Below are positions 42,501 through 64,000 of a DNA stretch of 64,000 nucleotides, in pieces (position 1 is the first letter of the stretch; each line of letters starts with the position of its first letter). Source of the DNA: Diadema setosum. Lineage: Eukaryota > Echinodermata > Echinoidea > Diadematoida > Diadematidae. The position numbers and the translations under genes were made by a program. The DNA is taken from NCBI RefSeq assembly GCF_964275005.1, contig NC_092685.1, positions 15,722,579 through 15,786,578 on the forward strand. Direction: 5' to 3'. A model generated the notes under the pieces. The model was not told where the DNA came from. It worked only from the letters and a program-made list of their open reading frames with translations, and did no database searches.

Positions 42501-42860
42501 CCATTCAATTATTTATGGTTTAATGAATATAATGCCATCCAGTCTCATGGATTTTTTTTTTTTTTTTTGATGTATGAAAGAAAGGAATTATTCAACAAAT
42601 ATATTACATATTAAATTAAATTAAATTGTAATTTTAAAAGGAAAACAAATCCTTACACCTTGTAAACATTCAAGGTTATCACTTTGTTACAAGACTCTAC
42701 TATGTTATCCTTGAAACGTTCTGAAAAATACTTACCGATGTAAAAAACATGTATATGATACTTTACTACATGTAATGTTATGTCTTCCTTTTTTCCCCTC
42801 TGCATGCAGGCCACTCTGGAATGGGCTTTCCTTTACAGAGAGCTAGGACTTGGCAGATGA
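32462..42860 (+). CDS. PREPL: Prolyl endopeptidase-like serine hydrolase
   Basis: Fifteen exons join in phase: 32462-32950, 33781-33812, 34630-34741, 35281-35359, 36073-36285, 36845-36971, 37524-37743, 38356-38574, 39027-39281, 39493-39668, 39896-39965, 40668-40814, 41457-41606, 42100-42288 and 42810-42860, giving 842 aa. The beta-propeller part includes TTSEVWLIDV. The alpha/beta hydrolase part includes CHVRGGGEMG, the nucleophile elbow GASAGG, an Asp in DPQTDAAAF and a late His in GGHFG, and ends LYRELGLGR. These match human PREPL closely. Human PREPL is an esterase/thioesterase-like member of the family, with a long mitochondrial form. The first 120 residues here are Arg-rich and low in acid, suggesting a mitochondrial presequence; later in-frame Met codons could give a shorter form. 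Confidence 0.95.
33008..33216. repeat. GTTATAACGAAG palindromic element, copy 2 (diverged)
   Basis: Contains ACTCCTGTTAATAACAAAC on the left, TTTATTTGTTCGGCTGTGAC in the middle and AAGGACTTTGTTTTAATGG on the right, matching the other copies in order. It lies in PREPL intron 1. Confidence 0.5.
33829..34174. repeat. 178-bp tandem duplication in PREPL intron 2
   Basis: Two adjacent copies start ACATTCCCAAGAAAA (33829 and 34007) and end CAAGCCAGACTGTGA. They differ at scattered positions and by small indels, so the duplication is not recent but is well preserved. Confidence 0.85.
36442..36535. repeat. (GT)n and (AT)n microsatellites in PREPL intron 5
   Basis: A GT run is followed by a long AT run and further TATATA and GTGTGT stretches. 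Confidence 0.9.
38725..38898. repeat. GTTATAACGAAG palindromic element, copy 3
   Basis: Left end ACACGGTTATAACAAAATTC, centre with TTATTTGTTCGGTTATA, right end CTTCGTTATAACAGGAGTCC followed by ACTGTA. It lies in PREPL intron 8. Confidence 0.65.
38911..38965. repeat. (GT)n microsatellite in PREPL intron 8
   Basis: Alternating GT with GC interruptions. Confidence 0.85.
41114..41292. mobile_element. Short MITE-like element with ACTGTAAAAGTGG ends
   Basis: Left end ATACTGTAAAAGTGGAAATT and right end CCACTTTTACAGTACTGAT are inverted repeats. The middle carries a perfect CCGCGG palindrome (ATTCCGCGGAATT) and GCGCGA motifs. It lies in PREPL intron 12. A close copy is at 49330. Confidence 0.7.
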
Positions 42861-43289
42861 CACTGACCTCCTTTGCCCTGTTTGAAAACGGCTTTTTTAT
42901 AATCTTTTACTCTTCTGCAATTGTTTACGGAATGCAATCAAAGCAAAAGTATCCTATTGTAACCCACTGCCTAGTGGAATGGCAACTCAGTTTAGAATAC
43001 TAGTATGTCAAAGTAGAGGATGGGTTTACATCATCAGAGGCGAATGAAAGAATATTTATGTTGAGGATTTTTCCATCGTGTAACTTTGATGGGAATGGGG
43101 TCATAAAAGGAGTTGGAGATTATGTGTGGAAAAAGGGCATAGTTTCTGAACAGGGAATTGTGAGAGAAGCCCCAGTAACGTGGGGTGTGTCAAAAGTTGT
43201 AGAGTAGCCATGGAGCACTGCTGTATTAACTCTGATAGGACCTGCCCCCAGCATCTGTCCGCCAAAAAGATGCACTGTGGATGCAGTCA
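42861..43289. other. PREPL 3' flank
   Basis: Probable start of the PREPL 3'UTR. No canonical AATAAA is seen here; the first clear one downstream is at 44680-44685, beyond a foldback element, so the end of the transcript is unknown. Confidence 0.3.
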
Positions 43290-43855
43290 TTAAAGGGAAG
43301 GTAAACCCAAAGAGCAATGTGGATTGAGTGAAAGCAGCAACATTAGTAGAACACATCAGTGAAAGTTTGAGAAATATCGGACAATCGATGCAAAAGTTAT
43401 GAATTTTTAAAGTTTTGGTGTTGGAACCGCTGGATGAAGAGACTAGTAGAGGATATGACGTATGAGTGGACAACAATACAAAGAAAATATAAAGGATATT
43501 CAACAAAAATTCACTTTTCTAGAATTATGAAAGAGCAGTGGACCAACCGCTTTCAGAAAGCAGGGGGAATAATTGCTACCCTTAACATATGTCAATATCA
43601 AGGTGATGGAATTTGTAATTTTCATGAAAAATGGATTTTTGTAGTATTTTCTTTATATTTTCTTGATATTGTAGTCCACTCATACGTCATAACCTCTAGT
43701 AGTCTCCTCATCCAGCGGTTCCAACATCAAAACTTTAAAAATTCATAACTTTTGCATCGATTGTCCGATTTTCTTCAAACTTTCACTGATGTGTTCTACT
43801 AATGTTGCTGCTTTCACTCAATCCACATTGTTTGTGGGGTTTATCTTCCCTTTAA
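43290..43855. mobile_element. TTAA-bounded foldback MITE, copy 2
   Basis: Begins TTAAAGGGAAGGTAAACCC and ends TTATCTTCCCTTTAA, with long inverted arms of the same sequence as at 30089, including GGAACCGCTGGATGA and its reverse complement. It lies downstream of PREPL. Confidence 0.8.
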
Positions 43856-43894
43856 GAAAATTCCTCTGAACACCCAAGACAACAGCAGTTTTAG

Positions 43895-44110
43895 AATTGG
43901 TGGGACCCACCTTTTTAAAGGACCACTTTGTTTTGCTTTGTTTTACGGTATCTCAGACATTTCAATACCGATTTTCATCAAAATATACTTTTATTTCATC
44001 TTAGAATATTATGCTCTTCAATATAAGTGGTTTCCAATTGTATCTCACACAAAAAAGTAAAAACCTGAATCCCTATCTTAACCAAAACTAGACCATACCT
44101 TTAACTAAAT
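43895..44110. repeat. Repeat sharing GCTTTGTTTTGCTTTGTTT with 62258
   Basis: Contains GGACCCACCTTT, TTTGTTTTGCTTTGTTTTA and TCAATACCGATTTTCATCAA in the same order as a copy near 62258-62470. No ends could be defined. Confidence 0.4.
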
Positions 44111-44851
44111 GCACATTGTACCTATGAAAGTTCTTATTGTACCTGAAGTCTTAAAAAAAAAAATTGTATTCTTAACATCAAATCTTAATGTGTTACCATA
44201 TCCTTCCAGTGTAACTCATAGATGAATACAGTGTAGATTGTAGTTGCTGGACAATCATCCATGCGCAAATTTTTTACGACGTTTTCTGCACAAAGGAATG
44301 GAAGAGTTGCTAGCATCACCTTGGCTAATTTTCATTATGTGTGACTAGTGTCATTTTATGAACAAAGAATTCCACGACTTTCATAATTTATGTCCAATTT
44401 GATGAAATTCTTACTCTATATTACTTTTATAAGTCATCTAGTGTGGAGTTCCTTTCTTTCTTGTAAGGAGTTGCACCAACACAGAAACTGTTGGTACACA
44501 TATACCATACATTGATTATGATAAAGGTGGAATCATTGGGCCAGAAGAAGCACAGAACAGTACACTATGAATTTGAGTCTTTTGACTAATTTTCTTAGAC
44601 ATATTTATTCTGCAGCAAATACACAGAATAGAGTACCAACTGTGGAGAATGATTACTCATATCCAACAAGTCTTACATAAATAAAGTGGAGTGAAAAATG
44701 GGTTACTTTATTTTTACACTGATGTTACAATTGCTACTGTCATGAATGTTACAAATGCTCATAGCATGTGTGAATGTTGTGGTATTTTCAAGAACATTTA
44801 TATTTACATGATCACCCATTTTCCATTAAAGCAGGCAGGAAAAATTTTGAT

Positions 44852-45418
44852 TTAAAGGGAAGATAAACCCCAAGAGCAATGTGGATTGAGTGAAAGCAGC
44901 AACATTAATAGAACACATCAGTGAAAGTTTGAAGAAAATCTGACAATCGATGCAAAAGTTATGAATTTTTAAAGTTTTGGTGTTGGAACCGCTGGATGAG
45001 GAGACTACTAGAGGTTATGACGTATGAGTGGACAAGAATACCAAGAAAATATAAAGAAAATACTATAAAAATCCATTTTTCATGAAAATTACAAATTCCA
45101 TCAACTTGACATTGACATAATGTTAAGGGTGGCAATTATTCCCCCTGCTTTCTGAAAGCGGTTGGTCCATTGCTCTTTCATAATTCTAGAAAAGTGAATT
45201 TTTGTCGAATTTCCTTTATATTTTCTTTGTATTGTTGTCCACTCATACGTCATATCCTCTAGTAGTCTCCTCATCCAGCGGTTCCAACACCAAAACTTTA
45301 AAAATTCATAACTTTTGCATCGACCGTCCGATTTTCCTCAAACTTTCACTGATGTGTTCTGCTAATGTTGCTGCTTTCACTCAATCCACATTGCTCTTTG
45401 GGTTTACCTTCCCTTTAA
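44852..45418. mobile_element. TTAA-bounded foldback MITE, copy 3
   Basis: Begins TTAAAGGGAAGATAAACCCC and ends GGTTTACCTTCCCTTTAA, with the same long inverted arms as copies 1 and 2. The internal unique segment is inverted relative to copy 2, as expected of a palindromic element. Confidence 0.8.
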
Positions 45419-46733
45419 TGTGAACATATAGAACATATGAAGAGTTTGTTCGCAAAAACCGATAAGTCCATATTTTCTAAATGGAGATATTTGCGATTAA
45501 AGGTCAAGAAAAATAGAGAGAATAATAAGAAAATTTTTGCTTCTTTTGACCATAACTTAAAAAATGTACCTTTATATGTAGTGACCGATATATCATTTAA
45601 AAGGTATTATTTTGTACTTTATGACAGAGACCGTACTTCAAAATCTTCAAAAATGGACATCGGTTTTTGCGAACAAACTCTTCATATATTGACAATGACT
45701 TATTTGTAGGCAATTTTCATTTCAAGTTACATATTCTTGTGATGAATCAGTCAAGGGGCTGTACACTCTGTAATTGCTTTACAGACACAATATTTTTACA
45801 AACTGTAGCTTCTTCACAATTGAGAAATGGCTACATTTAGATTGGTAAATTTAGAAGGCTTTTCTCATTGTGCAACGTTAAGGACACTGTGTAACCTTGT
45901 TTAACCCTGTGTAACCTTGACAATATCCAAAATAGTCAAACTTGGCTGACTGAGCTGTATTGTGATGTTCAATCATGTGAATAAATGCTCCATAATACAG
46001 GAGTTGTGAGAAATGTGCTGTCATTATCAAGAAGACATCTTTGAACAAATAACACCATACTAATAAACTGTTCACTGAATGGTTCATTCTAACAGGACTG
46101 TCAAGCAAATATTGAGTATGATACATGTATATCTGGTCACTTGCAGACTTTCACTTTTTTCAAGCATTTCATGATTATTTTCAATTCTATTTTTCCAATA
46201 CACTTGTAGTTTCATTTTAAACAATATCAAAGACTGGTACAAAGTGTTGAGCATCTTCAACAATGTAGCTCAGAGTTAGTTTTCAAACACAAAATGTGTT
46301 TAAATAGTGCCTGCAATGGTCATAGGGAAAGAAATAGCACTCTTGTCATTAACACATAGCTTCAGGTATTCATATACAAATGATCTATAGGAAACTGGCA
46401 ACACTTTGATCCCGATTAACAATTTTCCTTGAAATATGGCACCAATATCTGTAAAAATCAAATCAAGGTATGTGTCTGCAGACTTAAAATCATATAAAAA
46501 ACAGCACCTGAAATTTCAGTGTTATCAAAATAGTTTGACACTTTCCTGTGCTTGCATATCATGAATTTGAAATACATACAGTAATAGGAATCATCCACAG
46601 TTAGCTAGGTGTAATACAAGTGTACATGTGTATAACAGTGTATTCTACATTACATGAACAGACATGAAATATTTACAAACAAACACAAAACAATAGCATG
46701 ATAGATTAATGCAATGCCACAAATGCTACATAC
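45419..46733. other. Intergenic, no recognised feature
   Basis: AT-rich sequence without a supported gene. It starts with a segment (CGAACAAACTCTTCATAT near 45668 and an inverse near 45430) that forms a loose inverted repeat of about 250 bases and may be another degraded element. Confidence 0.3.
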
Positions 46734-48313
46734 TTAAAGGGGAAATCCAGTCCAAATATAAGTTAGTCTGATAAGAAAGAGTAAAATATTACCAGTTCAA
46801 TGGTAAAAATTTGATGAAAATAGGGTGAACTAGAAATGTCGCTACGGCGACTGGTGTATGCCTCTGCCATAATGCATGGTTATCCTAATAGGTCTATAGT
46901 ACAATGTCTTGACAATGTGTGATGACAGTTTCACACAATTGGCAAAATATTAAAATGACAGGTTTGCCACAAATGTGCTGAATGTTCACTTTCCTAGAAC
47001 TAGGTTCAATTGGATGAATGATTAAAACATCAGAGTGCAGGTATTTGGGGGAACTGATGATTTTTACTTGACTTTTGACCCTTTTATAAGTTTATGCATT
47101 GAGTAATTTTCAAGGTATTGAGAAAAAGTATAATTTCAGTATCAAATGGTAAAATAGTATTATCTAAACCTGGCCTTTGACCTCACAGTTCCAAAGAGAA
47201 TCACTGTTAGGTAGAACATGCATAAATATGTAAGTTTCATGATAATACCTTGAGTTACTTCTGAGATATGGAGGAAGAAGTGCAATTTAGCACTTTCACT
47301 TGACCTTTGACCTTTTGGCAAGAAACTTCCCACAGAATATATATTGGGTTATACATGCATACATCAAGTTTTAAAAAATCCTTCAGGCATTGCATAAATA
47401 TAAGGAAAGTAGTGATATTTTGAGGAGTTGACCTTGACCTTTGACCTCCTGACCTTTGACCCATGACCCCCAACTTCCCTAGATAATCACTGCTCATCGG
47501 TACACGCATATATACTAAGTTCCATGAAGATACCTTGAACCATTTGCGAGATATGGAGAAAAACATGAAATTTCAACCTTTTTTTCACAAAATAACCTGT
47601 GACCTATGACCTTTGACCCTGTGACCCTAAAATCGAAACAAAGTATCATCCCCCCAGGATATACCCTCATACCAAGTTTGATGTAAAACCACCTCACGGT
47701 TCTTGAGATATCGACAAAAACAAAACGGGACGGACGTACGGACGGACGGACGACCCGAAACCATAATGCCTCCGGCCACTTCGTTGGCAGAGGCATAAAA
47801 ATAAGGAATTTATGACATTTTGGAGTGTCACTAATTTTTCAGGAAACATTTCTTGAACGGTCAATATGAATATGCAAATGGAAAAGTGAGCATGTCGTCC
47901 CCTCAAAACTTGCCATATAGTTTGTACATAAAATTGTGAAATTTCCAGTTTTTCATTCAAAGGCAATTAAACCTTAGGCTCAAATCCTGATATATTTAAC
48001 TGATCACTATTCTGAAGTTATTTAACCAGGAATAACATGTTTCAGACTTCAATGACAGAAACATTGAATTTTCGTCATTTTTTTGTACACGATCAATGGA
48101 AAATTGTGAGGTTATGACATGGTCATGGTCAGCTCACTCATTTGCATATTCATATCCATATCATATGTTTTTGCAGAAATGAGCAAAACTTCAAAATTTC
48201 ACAACACTTTATTTTTCATCCGATTTCAGTCAAATTTTTACCGTTGAATTTCTAAGATTTTACTCTTCTTTTTTTTTTAATCAAACTTATTTTTGGACTG
48301 GATTTCTCCTTAA
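46734..48313. mobile_element. TTAA element with CCAGTCCAAA ends, interrupted by a Helitron-like insertion
   Basis: The left end TTAAAGGGGAAATCCAGTCC and right end GGACTGGATTTCTCCTTAA are inverted repeats. The stretch 46829-47797 is a separate element inserted in it. The right part (47810-48300) is homologous to 60270-60955, which lacks the insertion, so the insertion came later. Confidence 0.75.
46829..47797 (-). mobile_element. Helitron-like element with AGGTCA arrays, nested in a TTAA element
   Basis: Read on the minus strand it starts at TATGCCTCTGCCA (47797) and ends with the inverse TGGCAGAGGCATA (46869-46857), then a hairpin (GTCGC, CGTA, GCGAC at 46851-46838) and ATTTCTAGT with CTAG ending at 46830. 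The body carries ACGGACGGACGG and many AGGTCA half-sites. It is the same family as 256-1370, in the opposite direction. Confidence 0.7.
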
Positions 48314-48607
48314 ACATTTCTCCTTAAAAATCCTTCTTTCAGCTGAACTTCAACTTCATGAAGTACATTGTACATGCCTCGCATCACAAAAAAAAAAAAA
48401 GGCCTGTAGATATTTGGTAAAGTAAATACATGTATTTCTACTTTATTTTTCCATCAATTTAAAAAAGAAAATGTGAAACTTTAATGATTCAAATGAATTG
48501 ATTTGGATATCATATTTGAAGTCCTATGTCAAATGGGTCATTTGTCCAATATGTACCGTACCAGAAAATATGATATGTGTAAGAGCAAAATAGTGCTTTT
48601 GGCAAGT

Positions 48608-48793
48608 ACAGTGGACTCCCATTATAACAAACTTCTCAGGACAGGCAATTTCCTTTTGTTATATCCAAATTTCCTTATAAACAAACCAACAATAAAAAAC
48701 ATAGAACGGATAATGCCGCGGCCTGAATTTTTACTTCCTTGTAGCCAGAATTTTGTTATGACAATGTTCGTCATAACGGGAGTGCACTGTATC
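48608..48793. repeat. GTTATAACGAAG palindromic element, copy 4
   Basis: Left end ACAGTGGACTCCCATTATAA and right end CGTCATAACGGGAGTGCACT are inverted repeats. It lies downstream of the POLR2G stop. Confidence 0.65.
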
Positions 48794-49161
48794 TGACTTC
48801 AATGACCTTATCACCTCTGGCAATGAGTCAGTTTGCCTTCCAGTTTGCTGCAAGATTTTCCCCATTGATCAAATGTCAACAAGGAACTATCTCTTAGCTG
48901 ACTTGAATATTCTAGACCTACTTTCTGATGATATTGCTTTAACAGCACAAGTAGATAAATAGTCAACAGCTGGCTTCTTTTTTTACATGTTAATATTTAC
49001 ACTGTTCTCACTTTTACAGATGACTGGTTAATCATGTATAACCTGGAAAGAATGCTGTCCTCTGTGCTGACATCTCTGCACGGAGCTAGTGTCCCAGATT
49101 GCATGCATTCAGTCACTTCTGCGGAGAACCGTTTTTTGTTCTTTCATGGAAGCACAGGGTG

Positions 49162-61698
<12,537 letters not shown>

Positions 61699-62897
61699 CT
61701 TTATCGGGGGTCTCTAGTTTATGAGGAAATCCCAGTCATATACATAGTCACATACGTAGCGCAAATTTTTTTGAGTACATCACCGTGCCGTGCAATAGTG
61801 GATATACAGCAAGTACAGTGCAAAGATCTTGCATACAAAAGATGCAGTTTGAACGGAACGCTAGGGCCAAGGGGTCGCTATTCAAATTTCTCCGTGAGCT
61901 CTTGGAGGAGGGTGGGTGGGTGAGGACTATGAGGTGTATTAAAAATCTCCGCATCTTGCTTACAAGAGCTCAATTCATCAAGGTCGATCAAAATGATCTA
62001 GGTCGTCAGAAATACTGTACTAGAGACGAGAAAACAGAAAAATGAGGGAGAGAGAAAAAACACGAAGAGAAAAGACAAACAAAAGAATCAAGTCACTGAG
62101 CGTTGTTTGATGGTGGTAGTTTTTTAGGTAATGAGAAACCCCTTCTGAAATATGAAAGAGCATATAATTCTAAGAGGAATTCAAAGTTTATTTGATGAAA
62201 ATCGGTCTTGAAATGGCTGAGATTATTAAAAAAATACAACCAAAGCAATTCTAATAAAAGGTGGAACCACCTTTTATCAAGATCGCTTTGTTTTGCTTTG
62301 TTTCTAGATATCTCAGCAATTTTAAAACCAATTTCATCAAAATTAATAAACTAAACTGTCTTTGAATTTCTGTTTGAATTGTATGTTCTTTAACATTTCA
62401 TAAAGTGATTTCAAAGTATCTAGCAAAAAAAATTAAAAGCTGAATCCTCATCTAAACCAATACTATCTCGTCCCTCTAATTGCATAGGGCCTACTGTATG
62501 AAACAAGGCAAAAAAAATTAATAAATCATATTTTGCCAAGTGCATGGTAGACCTACAATGCACCAGTAAGCGTCGAGGATTCACGTTTTTCACTCTCTGT
62601 TTCTTATTATCTGTTATACATTTTAAAGCAAATATATATGGCTGCTATGTCATTCACCCAATTTATTTTTTATATCTTTTAAAGTATAGGCCCTATCTTC
62701 ATCATCATCATCATCTTCTTCTTCTACTTCTTTCTGAGTCATTACACTTAACCTATTATATCAATAACTCTGCACAGTACTGGTTCTTCTTCTTCTTCTT
62801 CTTCTTCTTCTTCTTCTTCTTCTTCTTCTTCTTCCAATTTAGTAGTATTCTGGTTAAATATGCCTCCTTCAATTAGCTGAAGATTCTTGCAGACCAT
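61699..62897. other. Upstream flank of POLR2G
   Basis: Contains the POLR2G promoter in its first few hundred bases, with no motif I can single out; a repeat near 62258-62470 related to 43895; and a (TTC)n run at 62784-62835. No gene is supported. Confidence 0.35.
62784..62835. repeat. (TTC)n microsatellite
   Basis: About 17 uninterrupted TTC triplets. The poly-Glu or poly-Phe frames across it are not genes. Confidence 0.95.
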
Positions 62898-63771
62898 TGG
62901 CGTATCTGGGGGGGGGGGGGGAGGCAAGGGGGCACGTGCCCCGGGCGCCACTCCTTGGGGCGCCAAAAACGAAAAAAAAAACAACAACAACAACAACCGG
63001 ACGGGGGAGGGAGAATGGGGGGGGGGAACAAGATAAAAACAAGATAAACAAGATAAAAACAAAAGATGATGATAACGCGGACAAAATGACAGTGTTTATT
63101 GTGTTCACACATGTTTTGTAAGCTGAAATACAAAAATTTTCGGCTCGCTCGCTGCGCTCGCTCGCCAAAATTGATATAAAAAAGAAGATAAGAACAAAAC
63201 GTGATGATGACGCGGACAAAATGACAAATGTCTATTATGTTTACACATGTCATTTTATATTTAGCAGGCAAAATGTTATACGGAGCAGCGGCTGCTCTTT
63301 CGTTCTAAAGCGATCGCCGATTGGATCAAAAGAGGGCGACAACGGTTTCGAACATACGGGGGGGGGGGGCAAAAAAAACAAACAAATCAAACAAAGAGCA
63401 AAAACGTAATGATGACGCGGAAGTATAAATTTCGGCTCACACGCTCGTACTAATTTAGAGTATTTTTTCAAGTCCTCATTTTGTTGGTATAAATCGTTAT
63501 CTATAGGGCCGTCACTATATCTTGATTAGAATCGTAAGATTTAATAACCAAAAAAATGACAAGAATTCCATGTTTTGTAAGCTGAAATACAAAAATTTAT
63601 TACATTTAAATCACCCTCAAAAGACAATTTTAAGTGCTTCAAAAAGCATATCATGTGGACTTTTTTAAAAGTCCCTACTGGGATGGGGTTGGGGTTGAAC
63701 ACTTTTTCAGAAATTAGGGACGCAATTTTCGCACTGCCCCGGGCGTCGTTTTCCCTATAACGCCACTACTG
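62898..63771. mobile_element. Non-autonomous element with GGCGTATCTGGGG / CCCTATAACGCC ends
   Basis: The left end TTGGCGTATCTGGGGG and right end CCCTATAACGCCACTA are imperfect inverted repeats. Next to each is GGGCACGTGCCCCGGGCGCC or TGCCCCGGGCGTCG. Inside, GATGATGACGCGGACAAAATG recurs near 63064 and 63205, and GTAAGCTGAAATACAAAAAT near 63118 and 63576. Poly-G runs occur at 62909, 63016 and 63358. No transposase is seen. Confidence 0.55.
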
Positions 63772-64000
63772 TTGCAGACCGTATAGTTCACCGTGTTACG
63801 TCCATTCAATTGATGATACATATTTACAAGCACATAGGTAGCAAATAACCCAGGCCAGGTTCTGGTCTGGGTTGAGAGCATCCAGGTCATTTTGACGACG
63901 ATAGTATTTGTCTCTGCACAGGTCTATAGGTCCGATGTATTACACGATAACTGTTCACATACACTTTGAGGCCCTACACACTGCCTATTTGCCCAAAATT
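63772..64000. other. Right edge, no recognised feature
   Basis: Only about 230 bases. Nothing beyond short open frames is seen. Confidence 0.3.

Noticed and set aside
43120-43748. Long open frames on both strands, repeated near 45202
   Set aside because: They fall in the TTAA foldback elements; identical peptides appear in each copy because the DNA is repeated, not because of a conserved gene.
62748-63271. Frames with poly-Glu and poly-Pro-like stretches
   Set aside because: They are translations of the TTC microsatellite and poly-G tracts.

Overview
This is a eukaryotic, intron-rich, AT-rich window. It most likely comes from a marine invertebrate deuterostome, and an echinoderm is my best guess. 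The basis is vertebrate-like gene structures (8 to 15 coding exons with GT-AG introns), proteins very close to the human versions, and dense short non-autonomous mobile elements, many carrying AGGTCA-type repeats. The species cannot be fixed from the sequence alone. No bacterial-type operon, CRISPR array or intact virus-like element is visible.

Four genes can be reconstructed exon by exon with consistent reading phase. RPS27A (ubiquitin-eS31 fusion, + strand, 13167-16801, 156 aa) has a 5' leader exon with a TOP-like start, and introns 2 and 3 carry two related box C/D snoRNA candidates. MTIF2 (mitochondrial IF-2, - strand, 21135-31041, 731 aa) converges on it. PREPL (prolyl-oligopeptidase-like serine hydrolase, + strand, 32462-42860, 842 aa) is head-to-head with MTIF2, and both have basic, mitochondrial-type N termini. 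POLR2G (RNA polymerase II subunit RPB7, - strand, 49162-61698, 172 aa) has a four-codon first exon followed by a 7.8-kb intron. A fifth gene, at the left edge (+ strand, exons from 1457 to about 5618), encodes the C-terminal part of an alpha-helical, HEAT/ARM-like protein that I cannot name.

Much of the rest is repeat. Five elements (256-1370, 2985-3477, 18259-19120, 46829-47797, 58681-59942) share an end made of a short perfect hairpin followed by TTTCTAGT or a close variant, which resembles Helitron 3' ends although their bodies differ. Three near-perfect foldback elements bounded by TTAA lie at 30089, 43290 and 44852. A fourth TTAA element at 46734-48313 has one of the Helitron-like elements inserted in it. 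Several short palindromic families recur. The first intron of POLR2G holds a seven-copy 157-bp tandem array, three tRNA-like pseudogenes, a 692-bp tandem duplication and a TA-flanked element with 10-bp inverted ends.

Functionally, the window combines cytosolic translation (RPS27A and its snoRNA passengers), mitochondrial translation (MTIF2), a probable mitochondrial/cytosolic hydrolase (PREPL) and transcription (POLR2G). The convergent RPS27A-MTIF2 order is also found in vertebrates, which suggests ancient linkage.
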